64,000 nucleotides of DNA from JBAYJC01 sp041665285 (lineage in GTDB: Bacteria > Patescibacteriota > Patescibacteriia > 2-12-FULL-60-25): contig JBAYJC010000002.1 of the NCBI GenBank assembly GCA_041665285.1, positions 1-64,000 of the forward strand, given 5' to 3'. The translations under genes and the position numbers were made by a program. The notes beneath the pieces were generated by a model, which was not told the DNA's origin, ran no database searches, and was given only the letters and a program-made list of their open reading frames with translations. This document shows, piece after piece, positions 33,156-41,369 of this stretch; position 1 is the stretch's first letter; each line of letters begins with the position of its first letter.

Positions 33156-33785
33156 CTACGTCTTCTGCTTCCGAAATGTAAATATCGCACCGCTTTTTCC
33201 AACCACTGCTTTGCAAGGGTGTTCTGGTGCGTACTTTTGTCTAAAGAGCTCCACCCATTTCTCATCGTGATAGTCTACGGGTAGGGAAAACGCCGTGAAC
33301 AGACTTTTGAATGGGATATAGATTTTCATTGTCTCATGGACAAGGTTGCGTTGGTCGAAAAACCACTTGATCAGCTCATGGAATGCGGCTCTATGACAAC
33401 CGGTGGCTAATTTCGTTTCTGGAGATTCTCCTCCCATAAGCGTAATTTGTAACTCCTTCGCGGTTTCAAACAGATGGGAGAAATCTTCAGGTTTGATAAT
33501 ATGATATTTAATTTTTCCTGATGCAATATCAGCTCCTGTGAAAAGTGGAGAAGAGATAACCTGTTTCGCTCTTACGAATAATGACCAGTCTGGGTCGTCA
33601 TACTGCTTTCCGTAGGCGACGGCAACAGTTAAATCAAAGTTTGGGTTATCAAACATGGCCTGGATAAATTCTTTATTTTGCCTGTTCTCGTACATCCCTA
33701 ATGGATGAATGGCAATCGCCACCTTCTTTTTATCCTTAGGAGCCTCCCCTGACGTGTCGGGTGCATTAAAATGCTTTGGTCTCAT
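33156..33785 (-). CDS. Conserved-looking protein of unknown function
   Basis: 209 residues, no signal peptide or membrane helix. After a charged, probably disordered N-terminus (residues 1-20) it has alternating strands and helices: KKVAIAIHPLGMYENRQNKEFI, FDLTVAVAYGKQYDDPDW, FETAKELQITLMGGESPETKLATGCHRAAFHELIKWFF. The cysteine and histidine in TGCHRAAFHELI stand out. The fold might be Rossmann-like, but I recognise no family. It lies between two copies of a terminator-associated repeat, downstream of the acyltransferase gene. Confidence 0.6.
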   Translation of the reverse strand: MRPKHFNAPDTSGEAPKDKKKVAIAIHPLGMYENRQNKEFIQAMFDNPNFDLTVAVAYGKQYDDPDWSLFVRAKQVISSPLFTGADIASGKIKYHIIKPEDFSHLFETAKELQITLMGGESPETKLATGCHRAAFHELIKWFFDQRNLVHETMKIYIPFKSLFTAFSLPVDYHDEKWVELFRQKYAPEHPCKAVVGKSGAIFTFRKQKT

Positions 33786-33835
33786 ATTATGAAATAAGAC
33801 TAACAGATTTGGCCGAGCTCGAGTATATGCATTAC

Positions 33836-33865
33836 AAAAATACCCGCCTATTCAGCGGATATTTT
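33836..33865 (-). terminator. Terminator B, after the acyltransferase gene
   Basis: On the minus strand AAAATATCCGC / GCGGGTATTTT form an 11-base-pair stem (one T-G pair) with a 7-base loop, ending in TTTTT. Its left arm AAAATATCC is shared with terminator C next to tRNA-Trp. Confidence 0.7.
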
Positions 33866-33897
33866 CGTGGCAGGGGATCGTGGAAGATATCAGGACC
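33866..33897 (-). repeat. Copy B of the 32-base pre-terminator repeat
   Basis: The minus strand reads GGTCCTGATATCTTC then CACGATCCCCTGCCACG, directly followed by terminator B. See copy A at 33034-33065 and the tRNA-Trp 3' end. Confidence 0.6.
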
Positions 33898-33925
33898 TTG
33901 GCCACAGACGGCAGCGCATGATCTA

Positions 33926-34735
33926 TTACAGTTTATCGAATCGAGCACCCGGAAAAAGCGACTTGAAGTGATCGGTCATGGCAACGACGTCCTTTGCGGG
34001 AATCTGTTGCCATTCCGCGGCTTCAGTGTAGCGTTCATTTACTTCAAATGGTTTTGCTGACAGACCGGGTAGTTGATGAATCCTTTTTGTCAGGTTTGGT
34101 AACACGAAGGCTGAAGCTATATCGAGATGCTTGCTCATGAGACGACCTTGTCGCGCCATCTGCATTTGGAGTGCATCGAATTGGAATGCGTACACCATGT
34201 CCGTTGGTCGCAAGGCCGGAAGCATCATCCGACCAAAGCCCTGCTCGAACTTAAAACCGTCACGATGGTCATTGCCACCAGACGGAAAGAGAATGACGAC
34301 ACCGCCACTCTCGATATGTGCTTCCACTTCATGAAATAATTTACGTAAGGACGCCACTCCCTTATCATCAACGGATATAAGGGGCTCTTGCCCAATAATC
34401 GGAGACATTTTTTCAAACACTTTTTTCGCAACAACGATTTTTACATCATTGCGTTCCAAAACGGATAAGATGGTGAAGGCGTCGTAAGATCCCGGATGAT
34501 TTGCGATAATCAGCCCAGGTTCTGTATTCAGGCGATGCCGATCTTCCTTTAATAATGGGTCAGCTTCGCGAACAAACTTTGGTTCGACGCGCATAGCTTC
34601 CATGGCTGCCAATCCCAATCCTTTAAAACCATGTTCACGAAACAATTTGGTCGCGCGAGGGACAACCGATTCAAAGACCTTGCCTTTAATAGCTTGTTCC
34701 ATCGAATGACTCATAAAGCGAATTGAGTTTATCAT
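33926..34735 (-). CDS. 1-acyl-glycerol-3-phosphate acyltransferase-like protein (PlsC fold)
   Basis: 269 residues. The acyltransferase box NHPGSYDAF carries the catalytic H-x4-D, VVILFPSGG corresponds to the phosphate-binding block III (usually FPEGT), and EPLISVDDKGVASLRKLF to the intermediate block. The glutamate of block III is replaced by serine, so activity or substrate may differ from true PlsC. Members transfer an acyl chain to a glycerol-phosphate or similar acceptor at the membrane. The window also holds gpsA and a glycerol kinase, which could supply glycerol-3-phosphate. TGaTATCAC ends 7 bases before the ATG, another near-leaderless arrangement. Confidence 0.75.
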   Translation of the reverse strand: MINSIRFMSHSMEQAIKGKVFESVVPRATKLFREHGFKGLGLAAMEAMRVEPKFVREADPLLKEDRHRLNTEPGLIIANHPGSYDAFTILSVLERNDVKIVVAKKVFEKMSPIIGQEPLISVDDKGVASLRKLFHEVEAHIESGGVVILFPSGGNDHRDGFKFEQGFGRMMLPALRPTDMVYAFQFDALQMQMARQGRLMSKHLDIASAFVLPNLTKRIHQLPGLSAKPFEVNERYTEAAEWQQIPAKDVVAMTDHFKSLFPGARFDKL

Positions 34736-34750
34736 GCTGTGAGTGATATC

Positions 34751-34778
34751 AAAACACCCACCTTGCGGTGGATATTTT
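34751..34778 (-). terminator. Terminator C, after tRNA-Trp
   Basis: On the minus strand AAAATATCCACC / GGTGGGTGTTTT form a 12-base-pair stem with loop GCAA, three bases below the CCA end of the tRNA. Confidence 0.75.
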
Positions 34779-34781
34779 GTT

Positions 34782-34855
34782 TGGCAGGGGCGGGGGGAAT
34801 CGAACCCACGTCAGAGGTTTTGGAGACCTCCGTCCTACCATTGAACGACGCCCCT
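34782..34855 (-). tRNA. trpT: tRNA-Trp (CCA anticodon)
   Basis: 74 bases including an encoded CCA. The acceptor stem AGGGGCG/CGCCCCT, D-arm GTTC/GGAC, anticodon stem GAGGT/ACCTC with loop CTCCAAA (anticodon CCA) and T-arm with TTCGATT all fold; the T-stem has one T-C mismatch at its second pair. The discriminator is G, as expected for bacterial tRNA-Trp. It lies between the gene at 34903 and a terminator. Confidence 0.93.
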
Positions 34856-34902
34856 AAGTTCCGTTACGAGAAAATCCTAACGGAAAATGCGCGATGATGC
34901 AA

Positions 34903-35382
34903 CTACCAGGCCTTTTTTGCGTCTTCGAGGGCTTTCATGAATTTTGAGGCGTCTGTTGTTGGTATGCGGATTCTTGGGTTTTTGCCTTGGGCGTCCGTGT
35001 AGGATATGAGGATAAAACGGCCTTTGTGCATGAGCGCGCGGATGCACATCGGACGGACCATAGCGGGTGTTGTGCCTGCGGGGGTGACCCGGAGACGTGG
35101 TTCAATCAAATCCTCTTCAATCTCTTGGTGCGTGATACTTTGGACAGGGATACGAAGTTCTCCGGCACGGTCACGGATCGTGAGGGTTTTATCGATTACC
35201 TGCACGGTGCCTTTTAAAAAATTCATGCCTGCAAGAAAGAGGACACCAAGCAAGAAGTAGAACACCATCGCCATCTCGAACGTGAGGATCTTGTACCCAA
35301 TGAAACCGACAAAGAGTCCTCCCAAGAGGAAAAGCTGTTTATGTTTATCGTCAATGCTAAACGACTCTTCGTAGAGGGTCAT
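34903..35382 (-). CDS. Two-helix membrane protein, function unknown
   Basis: 159 residues. A charged N-terminus is followed by two hydrophobic segments (LFLLGGLFVGFIGYKIL and MAMVFYFLLGVLFLAGMNFL), then a beta-rich soluble domain (VQVIDKTLTIRDRAGELRIPVQSITHQEIEED) resembling PH-like/bPH domains that follow paired helices. No specific family recognised. It starts 3 bases after glyA and is probably co-transcribed with it. Confidence 0.7.
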   Translation of the reverse strand: MTLYEESFSIDDKHKQLFLLGGLFVGFIGYKILTFEMAMVFYFLLGVLFLAGMNFLKGTVQVIDKTLTIRDRAGELRIPVQSITHQEIEEDLIEPRLRVTPAGTTPAMVRPMCIRALMHKGRFILISYTDAQGKNPRIRIPTTDASKFMKALEDAKKAW

Positions 35383-35385
35383 ATG

Positions 35386-36660
35386 TTATGAAAGGCTCGG
35401 ATAGATCGGATGCGCACTGGCAAGGGCGCGGACGCGTTCTTTGACGTCTGATGCAACGGCCGGGTCATTCTTCGACTTGAGAAGCTTTGCGATAAGCAGG
35501 GCAAGTTCGCGTGTGGCTTGTTCGTCAAATCCGCGCGTGGTGATGGCTGGCGTGCCGAATCGAATGCCGGAGGGGTCCATTGGTTTCCGCGTGTCAAAAG
35601 GGATCATCGCCCGACTCGCAGATATTCCAGCAACTTCAAGAATTTGCTCGGCTTCCTTCCCGCCCATTCCCCAGGGTTCCATATCCGCCAAAATGAGATG
35701 ATTGTCGGTTCCGCCCGAAATGAGACGCATGCCCTCGGCGAGGAACGTTTCCGCCATTGTTTGAGCGTTCTTCACAACTTGTTGCTGATAGTTCTGGAAT
35801 GAAGGTTGCAGTGCTTCCTGAAAAGCAACAGCTTTTGCGGCGATGATGTGTTCAAGCGGTCCGCCTTGCGATCCTGGGAAAACTCCACGATCAACCTTCT
35901 GCGCCAAATTCCATTTTCCTTCTGGATCAAGCCGGTCGTTGATTTTGCTGAGAATCATGGCGCCGCGCGGACCGCGAAGGGTTTTGTGCGTGGTAGTGCT
36001 TACGACGTCTGCGTGCGGAATCGGGTCAGGATACAACTTTGCGGCGACAAGCCCTGCGACATGCGCCATATCGACGAAGAGATACGCGCCGACCTCTTTG
36101 GCGATCGTGGCAAAGGCTTCAAAGTCGAGTTTGCGTGGATAGGCGGAAAATCCAGCAATGATCATGCGTGGCTTGTGCTGGAGCGCGAGGGCGCGCACCT
36201 GATCCATGTCCACGCGATGGTCGCTTTCACGCACGCCATAGGGGATAATATTGAAATATTTTCCGCTGAAGTTCACGGGCGAACCGTGCGTGAGGTGGCC
36301 GCCATGCGCCAGATCCATGGCAAGGACCGTGTCGCCTGGTTTGCAGAGTGCAAGATACACCGCAAAGTTTGCTTGCGCGCCTGCATGAGATTGAACATTT
36401 GCATGTTCTGCGCCAAAGAGTTGCTTGGCGCGCTCGATGGCGAGTGACTCGATTTGGTCGATGACCTGATTTCCGCCGTAATAGCGCTTCCCTGGATATC
36501 CTTCCGCGTATTTGTTCGTGAGGACGGTTCCCATGGCCTCGAGAACAGCTTCTGAGACGTAATTTTCTGAAGCGATAAGCTCGAGTCCCTCGCGTTGGCG
36601 CTGAAGTTCTTGTGCGATGAGCCCTGCAATGGCTGGATCTGTATGAGAGAGATGTGGCAT
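35386..36660 (-). CDS. glyA: Serine hydroxymethyltransferase
   Basis: 424 residues from ATG 36660. It interconverts serine and glycine and charges tetrahydrofolate with a one-carbon unit, using pyridoxal phosphate. Hallmarks are [59 protein letters not shown] and the PLP lysine in [13 protein letters not shown] (Lys226). A frame extension to 36765 lacks family similarity and runs across the promoter, so 36660 is the start. Divergent from murC. Confidence 0.96.
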   Translation of the reverse strand: MPHLSHTDPAIAGLIAQELQRQREGLELIASENYVSEAVLEAMGTVLTNKYAEGYPGKRYYGGNQVIDQIESLAIERAKQLFGAEHANVQSHAGAQANFAVYLALCKPGDTVLAMDLAHGGHLTHGSPVNFSGKYFNIIPYGVRESDHRVDMDQVRALALQHKPRMIIAGFSAYPRKLDFEAFATIAKEVGAYLFVDMAHVAGLVAAKLYPDPIPHADVVSTTTHKTLRGPRGAMILSKINDRLDPEGKWNLAQKVDRGVFPGSQGGPLEHIIAAKAVAFQEALQPSFQNYQQQVVKNAQTMAETFLAEGMRLISGGTDNHLILADMEPWGMGGKEAEQILEVAGISASRAMIPFDTRKPMDPSGIRFGTPAITTRGFDEQATRELALLIAKLLKSKNDPAVASDVKERVRALASAHPIYPSLS

Positions 36661-36673
36661 AGGTATGGAACCG

Positions 36674-36702
36674 AGCATAATCCATGTGCACGAGATAGAC
36701 AA
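36674..36702 (-). promoter_or_regulatory. glyA promoter
   Basis: On the minus strand TTGTCT (36702-36697), 17 bases, then TATGCT (36679-36674), 13 bases before ATG 36660. A start 7 bases below gives a leader of about 6 bases. Confidence 0.55.
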
Positions 36703-36794
36703 AACCACTTTTGCAAGAGTGTCATACTCGCACGGTCGGTACGTCCTATGAGCCGTGGAGGGCACCCTAGACGTTTTGTGTAAACATTCGTAGT

Positions 36795-38216
36795 ATGCAG
36801 AGAGCTGTTATGGCTATTCATCACGTACATCTTGTTGGTATCGGTGGTATTAATATGTCTGCGGTCGCAAAACTCTTGCAACACGCAGGTATTAGCGTGA
36901 GCGGATCAGACCTCGCGTCCTCTCTTATGACGGATGAGCTTGTAGCAAGAGGAATCCCTGTCGCGATTGGTCATAAACCTTCCAATATCCCATCGGATAC
37001 AGATCTCGTGATCTACACTTCGGCCGCTCAGGATACAAATCCAGAACGTCAGGAAGCACGACGACGGAATATCCGGCAGTTGACGAATTTTCAGTTTTTG
37101 GGCGAGTGGACCGCGGATCAGCAAACCGTGCTTGTCACAGGAACGCACGGAAAAAGCACGACAACAGCCATGCTCGCAGAGATGCTTGTGCGCGGCGGCA
37201 AAGACCCGTCTGTGGTTGTGGGGAGTAAAGTTCCCTCTTTTGTCGAGGGAAATGTACGACTTGGCTCTGGAGAGCTCTTTTTGATTGAAGGGGATGAGTA
37301 TGCACGGCATTTTTTAGAGTTCCATCCTTCTGCGGTGATTATCAATAATATTGAATTGGATCACACGGATATTTTTCCTAATCTCCGTTCGTTGATAGAG
37401 GCGTTTCGCGAACTGCTTCGTCAGGTACGTAATGGCGGGCTTGTGGTCGCAAACGCGGATGATCCGCGTGTGCAGACATTGATTGGGGAGGAGCGTGCGC
37501 AATTAGAAGCGCGACGTATCTCGATCGTGACGTTTGGTTTTGGCGCACATGCAGATGTGAATGTGATTGACTACACCTCTCGACCTGGAGAGCAGATGTT
37601 TGTGATGCGCGATCCACGCGGAGCGATCGTGCGTCTTTCTTTGCACGTGCCAGGAAAAATGAATGTGATGAACGCGGTTGCCGCGGCGACCCTTGCTGTG
37701 CGATTGGAAGTGCGTCCAGAGCGCATCCGAGAGTCTCTTGCCGCGTACGCGGGCATTTGGCGTCGCTTTGAAAAAATCGCGGAAAAAAATGGGATCTTGG
37801 TTGTCTCTGACTACGGTCATCACCCAACGGCTGTGCAGGCGAATTTGGATGCGAGTAAGGCATTTTATCCTGATCGCCGTTTAGTGTTGTGCTTTCAACC
37901 GCATCATCGCAATCGCACAAAAGCACTATTTCAAGATTTTATTCCCTCATTTGATCGTGCGGATGTGTTGCTGTTTGTGGAGATTTTTGATGTCGCAGGA
38001 CGTGACGATGCAACGGATCAGGATATTTCCTCACGTGATTTGCAGGAGACGATTTTGAATCGCGATGCCAAGCGTCGCGTGAATCGTCCAGTGGAATACG
38101 CCGCCACGCCAGAAGAGGCGCTGAAGCTCCTACGACGCTGGAAAAAACCAAACGATTTGATTCTCGTGATGGGCGCAGGAGATATTTATAAAATTGCGGA
38201 TAAAATCGTGGATTAG
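36795..38216 (+). CDS. murC: UDP-N-acetylmuramate--L-alanine ligase
   Basis: 473 residues (468 if ATG 36810 is used). It adds the first amino acid of the peptidoglycan stem. [17 protein letters not shown] is the N-terminal UDP-binding loop, [14 protein letters not shown] the ATP P-loop, [12 protein letters not shown] the metal-binding central motif, and YGHHPTAV plus [13 protein letters not shown] the C-terminal signatures. murB begins 1 base after the stop. TAAACA lies 8 bases before ATG 36795, the spacing seen at other starts here, which slightly favours the longer form. Confidence 0.95.
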   Translation: MQRAVMAIHHVHLVGIGGINMSAVAKLLQHAGISVSGSDLASSLMTDELVARGIPVAIGHKPSNIPSDTDLVIYTSAAQDTNPERQEARRRNIRQLTNFQFLGEWTADQQTVLVTGTHGKSTTTAMLAEMLVRGGKDPSVVVGSKVPSFVEGNVRLGSGELFLIEGDEYARHFLEFHPSAVIINNIELDHTDIFPNLRSLIEAFRELLRQVRNGGLVVANADDPRVQTLIGEERAQLEARRISIVTFGFGAHADVNVIDYTSRPGEQMFVMRDPRGAIVRLSLHVPGKMNVMNAVAAATLAVRLEVRPERIRESLAAYAGIWRRFEKIAEKNGILVVSDYGHHPTAVQANLDASKAFYPDRRLVLCFQPHHRNRTKALFQDFIPSFDRADVLLFVEIFDVAGRDDATDQDISSRDLQETILNRDAKRRVNRPVEYAATPEEALKLLRRWKKPNDLILVMGAGDIYKIADKIVD

Positions 38217-38217
38217 T

Positions 38218-39195
38218 ATGCAATCAATATTTGTAGATGCGTTTCGTGCCCGTTTTCCATCGGCTCTTGAAAATGAGTCCATGTCTAAACATACGAATTT
38301 TCGTATTGGCGGGCCTGCACGGTTGTTTTTTGTTGCAAATACCGCAGACGAGCTCGTGCAGGCAATTCAAGAAGCGCAAACGCAAAACATTCCCTGGTAC
38401 GTCATGGGTGGTGGATCAAATCTGCTTGTCGCGGACACAGGATTCGACGGAGTTATTGTGCAGGTGGCTTTTCGCGAGGTTGCGGTCGAGGGCGAGACGA
38501 TACACGTAGACGCTGGGGCGATCACGTCCGCGGTTGCGCGACAGTCTGTCGAGGCGGGTCTCGCGGGCTTTGAGTGGGCTGTGGGCGTTCCTGGCACGAT
38601 CGGCGGAGCTTTGTATGGCAACGCGGGTTGTTATGGCGGTGAAATGGGCAATGCGGTCGTATCTGTGGATGCGGTGCGTGTGGCAGATGGCGTGCGTGTG
38701 ACATTGTCACGTGAGGACTGTCAGTTTGGTTATCGCGAAAGTCTGTTCAAGCATGAACGGCACGTGATTCTTTCCTGCGTGTTGAAGCTCGCGCGTGCGA
38801 CAGACCCTGCGGCGGGTAAAGCGCAGATCGAGAGCATCATGCAACAAAGAAAGGAAAAACAGCCGCTGGAACAATCGAGCGCAGGGTGCATTTTTAAAAA
38901 CTACGTGTTTCAAGATGAAAAGGAATTGGAGATATTAAAACGTCACATTAATGAGATTCCTTCGGGCATGCTAGCCAAAAAATCCTTGGGTGCAGGCTGG
39001 CTGGTCGATCAGGTTGCCATGATGGGCAAGAGTATCGGCGACGCAGAAATTAGCACGAAGCATGGCAATTTTTTCTTGAACAAAGGCAAAGCGCGCGCGC
39101 AGGATCTGCTGGCGCTTATCTCATTTGCCAAGATGAAAGTCCGTGACGAGCTTGGCATTGAACTGCAAGAAGAGGTGCAATTAGTAGGATTTTGA
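38218..39195 (+). CDS. murB: UDP-N-acetylenolpyruvoylglucosamine reductase
   Basis: 325 residues from ATG 38218. It reduces enolpyruvyl-UDP-GlcNAc to UDP-MurNAc with FAD and NADPH. NTD: KHTNFRIGGPARLF, YVMGGGSNLLVADTGFDG (FAD binding), FEWAVGVPGTIGGALYGNAGCYGGEM. Catalytic region: FGYRESLFK, QSSAGCIFKN (proton-donor serine/cysteine loop), LGAGWLVDQVAMMGKSIGDAEISTKHGNFFLN. Murein synthesis is thus retained in this organism, together with murC directly upstream. Confidence 0.95.
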   Translation: MQSIFVDAFRARFPSALENESMSKHTNFRIGGPARLFFVANTADELVQAIQEAQTQNIPWYVMGGGSNLLVADTGFDGVIVQVAFREVAVEGETIHVDAGAITSAVARQSVEAGLAGFEWAVGVPGTIGGALYGNAGCYGGEMGNAVVSVDAVRVADGVRVTLSREDCQFGYRESLFKHERHVILSCVLKLARATDPAAGKAQIESIMQQRKEKQPLEQSSAGCIFKNYVFQDEKELEILKRHINEIPSGMLAKKSLGAGWLVDQVAMMGKSIGDAEISTKHGNFFLNKGKARAQDLLALISFAKMKVRDELGIELQEEVQLVGF

Positions 39196-39214
39196 GGTAT
39201 CTTGAGTATCATCT

Positions 39215-40117
39215 ATGGCACATATAAAGCGCATGCGCGTCGCGATCATCGGCGCCGGTGACATTGGACAAGCAATCGCAACATTGGTGGATCCGAGCGT
39301 GGCACAGGTAGACCTTTGGGATGTGGAGCCTGGAAAGGTGCCGAACCAACGGCCCTTAGACGAGCTTGTGAGCAAGGCGCGCATTGTCTTTTTTTGCGTA
39401 CCGTCCTGGGTGTTGCGCGAGGCGGTTACGCCCGTGCTTCCGCATCTCAAGTCTTCTGCACTCGTTGTCTCGATCAGTAAGGGCATTGAGTCCACCACCG
39501 GAAAAACCATGGATGCCTTTTGGCCAGAAGTTTTGCCAGAAAAGCAACCGTTTGCCTTGTTGTTAGGTCCGATGCTTGCAAAAGAAATTTGTGACGGTCT
39601 TGGTGCCGCGGCCGTTGTCGCAACGAAACGCGCATCTTCGTATACGCTTCTCCGAACCCTATTCGCGCCCTCCCTTCGTTTGGAGCAGACACGCGATGTG
39701 CGAGGAGTGGCACTTGTGAGTGTGTTGAAGAATGTCTATGCGCTTGCCATGGGGTTGGCGGATGGATTGGGGTGGGGCGGCAACCGTAAAGGATGGCTTG
39801 CTTCTCGTGCAGTGCAGGAAATGGAACAGATTGTTCATGATCTCGGCAGTAAACGTTCTGTGGTGTTTGGGCCGGCAGGAGCAGGGGATTTGCTTGCAAC
39901 GGCCTACAGTCCCTATTCGCGGAATCGTTCGACCGGCGAAGAGTTGATTGAGAAAAAAGTGTGCGAGCGGAAAAGTGAAGGGCTTGTGTCTGTTGAGCCG
40001 TTGATGACACTTCTCCAGAAGAAAGAGGATACGTATCCATTACTTGCGCTCGTGGCACGTGTTATTCGTCAATCTTGTGATGCACGGGACGCATTCGAAG
40101 CATATTTTCATGCATGA
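39215..40117 (+). CDS. gpsA: Glycerol-3-phosphate dehydrogenase [NAD(P)+]
   Basis: 300 residues (294 if ATG 39233 is used). It makes sn-glycerol-3-phosphate from DHAP for phospholipid synthesis. VAIIGAGDIGQAIA is the dinucleotide loop, VSISKGIE the conserved block, LLGPMLAKEI the GPSFAxEV equivalent, SVLKNVYALAMGLADGLG holds the catalytic lysine, and GPAGAGDLLATAYSPYSRNRSTGE matches GLAGLGDLxxTCTSxxSRN. It is on the short side (usually 330). Its stop overlaps the glycerol kinase start by 4 bases. Confidence 0.88.
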   Translation: MAHIKRMRVAIIGAGDIGQAIATLVDPSVAQVDLWDVEPGKVPNQRPLDELVSKARIVFFCVPSWVLREAVTPVLPHLKSSALVVSISKGIESTTGKTMDAFWPEVLPEKQPFALLLGPMLAKEICDGLGAAAVVATKRASSYTLLRTLFAPSLRLEQTRDVRGVALVSVLKNVYALAMGLADGLGWGGNRKGWLASRAVQEMEQIVHDLGSKRSVVFGPAGAGDLLATAYSPYSRNRSTGEELIEKKVCERKSEGLVSVEPLMTLLQKKEDTYPLLALVARVIRQSCDARDAFEAYFHA

Positions 40118-41319
40118 AATCTGCACCTTCTTACGTTCTTGTTCTTGATGTCGGCACTACAGCACTAAAGGTGATTGCGTTTGATCAGCGCAACCATCCA
40201 TTGATTCGTGTGTCTGCGTCGCTGGAGAAATCGCATCCAAAACGAGGATGGGTCGAGCAAGATCCAAAACAGTTCGTGACGGTCAGCCGCGCGTTGCTTG
40301 CACGGGCTGTACGTGAAGCAAAACTCGACCCCGCGTTTTGTGCAGGTGTAGGCATCACGAACCAACGTGAGACGGTGATTGCTTGGGATCGTGAGACAGG
40401 GAAGCCAATCTATCCAGCCATCGTGTGGGAGGATAGTCGGACCGCACGATCGTGTGCGGAAATGCGTACACATCGTGAGACTTTTGTTCGTCGACGAACA
40501 GGATTGTCGCTGGAAGCCTATTTTTCTGCATCGAAAATGGCCTGGATTTTGGCAAACGTACCTTTTGCGCGAACGCTCGCTGAACAGGACCAGCTTGCTT
40601 TTGGTACGGTAGATACGTGGCTCCTTTGGCATCTCTGCGGCCACCATCCGTTTGTGACGGACGTGACAAATGCCTCGCGAACGCTTCTTTACAATGTGAA
40701 AACCATGGCCTGGGATTCAGAGCTGTGTGAACTCTTTGGTATTTCTGAAAAGCTCTTAGCAGAAGTGAGGCCGTCTCTGTCAGCCTTTGGGCATCTTTCC
40801 TCGGACATCATGGGCGCGCGTCCGCAAGTGGTTGCTGTGTGCGGAGACCAGGAAGCGAGTATGTATGCGGCCATGTCAGCAAGCGGAGGAGCAAGAATGT
40901 GCACAAAAGTGACCTATGGCACAGGAACGTTTGTCATGCAGTCCTTGGGGAAAACGTTTGCGCTTGTTGATGGTTTTTATACAACGCCTGTTCCGCATGG
41001 AGAGGGTATTTCATTTGCTGTGGAGGCGAAGATCGACCGCGGAGGAAAAGAGGTGGAGCCTCTTCTACGACACCCATTGAAACTACGGCAATTCCTCCGG
41101 CGACTTGCGCGAGATGTCCAGGCGATCATTGTGAAACTACCGAAAAAACCCCACACATTGATTGTGGATGGAGGCGTCTCACGTGACGGATTGGTTGGCA
41201 CGTTTCAAGCAGAGCAATCAAAGGCACACATTATCTCTTTGCCAATGTTCGACGGCACAGCGCTCGGGTGTGCCATGATGTGCTGGCGGTCTCTCACGGA
41301 GACGCGTATACTGAAATGA
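40114..41319 (+). CDS. FGGY-family carbohydrate kinase, shortened glycerol kinase-like
   Basis: 401 residues against about 500 for GlpK. The N-terminal half is intact: LDVGTTALKVIAFDQ (phosphate 1), GWVEQDPKQF, GITNQRETVIAWDRETGKPIYPAIVWEDSRT (the GlpK signature) and TVDTWLLWHL. VAVCGDQEASMYAA and VTYGTGTFVMQ are the hinge region. The usual GIIxGLTRGTxRAHIxRAxLE block before the adenosine loop is missing, leaving only LRQFLRRLARDVQAI before VDGGVSRDG. The C-terminal domain is thus trimmed by about 100 residues. It may still phosphorylate glycerol or a related polyol. It overlaps gpsA by 4 bases (ATGA). Confidence 0.8.
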   Translation: MKSAPSYVLVLDVGTTALKVIAFDQRNHPLIRVSASLEKSHPKRGWVEQDPKQFVTVSRALLARAVREAKLDPAFCAGVGITNQRETVIAWDRETGKPIYPAIVWEDSRTARSCAEMRTHRETFVRRRTGLSLEAYFSASKMAWILANVPFARTLAEQDQLAFGTVDTWLLWHLCGHHPFVTDVTNASRTLLYNVKTMAWDSELCELFGISEKLLAEVRPSLSAFGHLSSDIMGARPQVVAVCGDQEASMYAAMSASGGARMCTKVTYGTGTFVMQSLGKTFALVDGFYTTPVPHGEGISFAVEAKIDRGGKEVEPLLRHPLKLRQFLRRLARDVQAIIVKLPKKPHTLIVDGGVSRDGLVGTFQAEQSKAHIISLPMFDGTALGCAMMCWRSLTETRILK

Positions 41320-41327
41320 CCTTCATT

Positions 41328-41369
41328 ATGCGTAAAAGCTGTGTTTGTTTGATCTTAAAAATGGTATGA
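41328..41369 (+). CDS. Possible 13-residue leader peptide overlapping the next start
   Basis: ATG 41328 opens MRKSCVCLILKMV, whose TGA (41367-41369) overlaps ATG 41366 of the following gene as ATGA. TATACT at 41307-41312 is 15 bases upstream but lies in glycerol kinase codons. It may couple translation; chance is also possible. Confidence 0.22.
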   Translation: MRKSCVCLILKMV

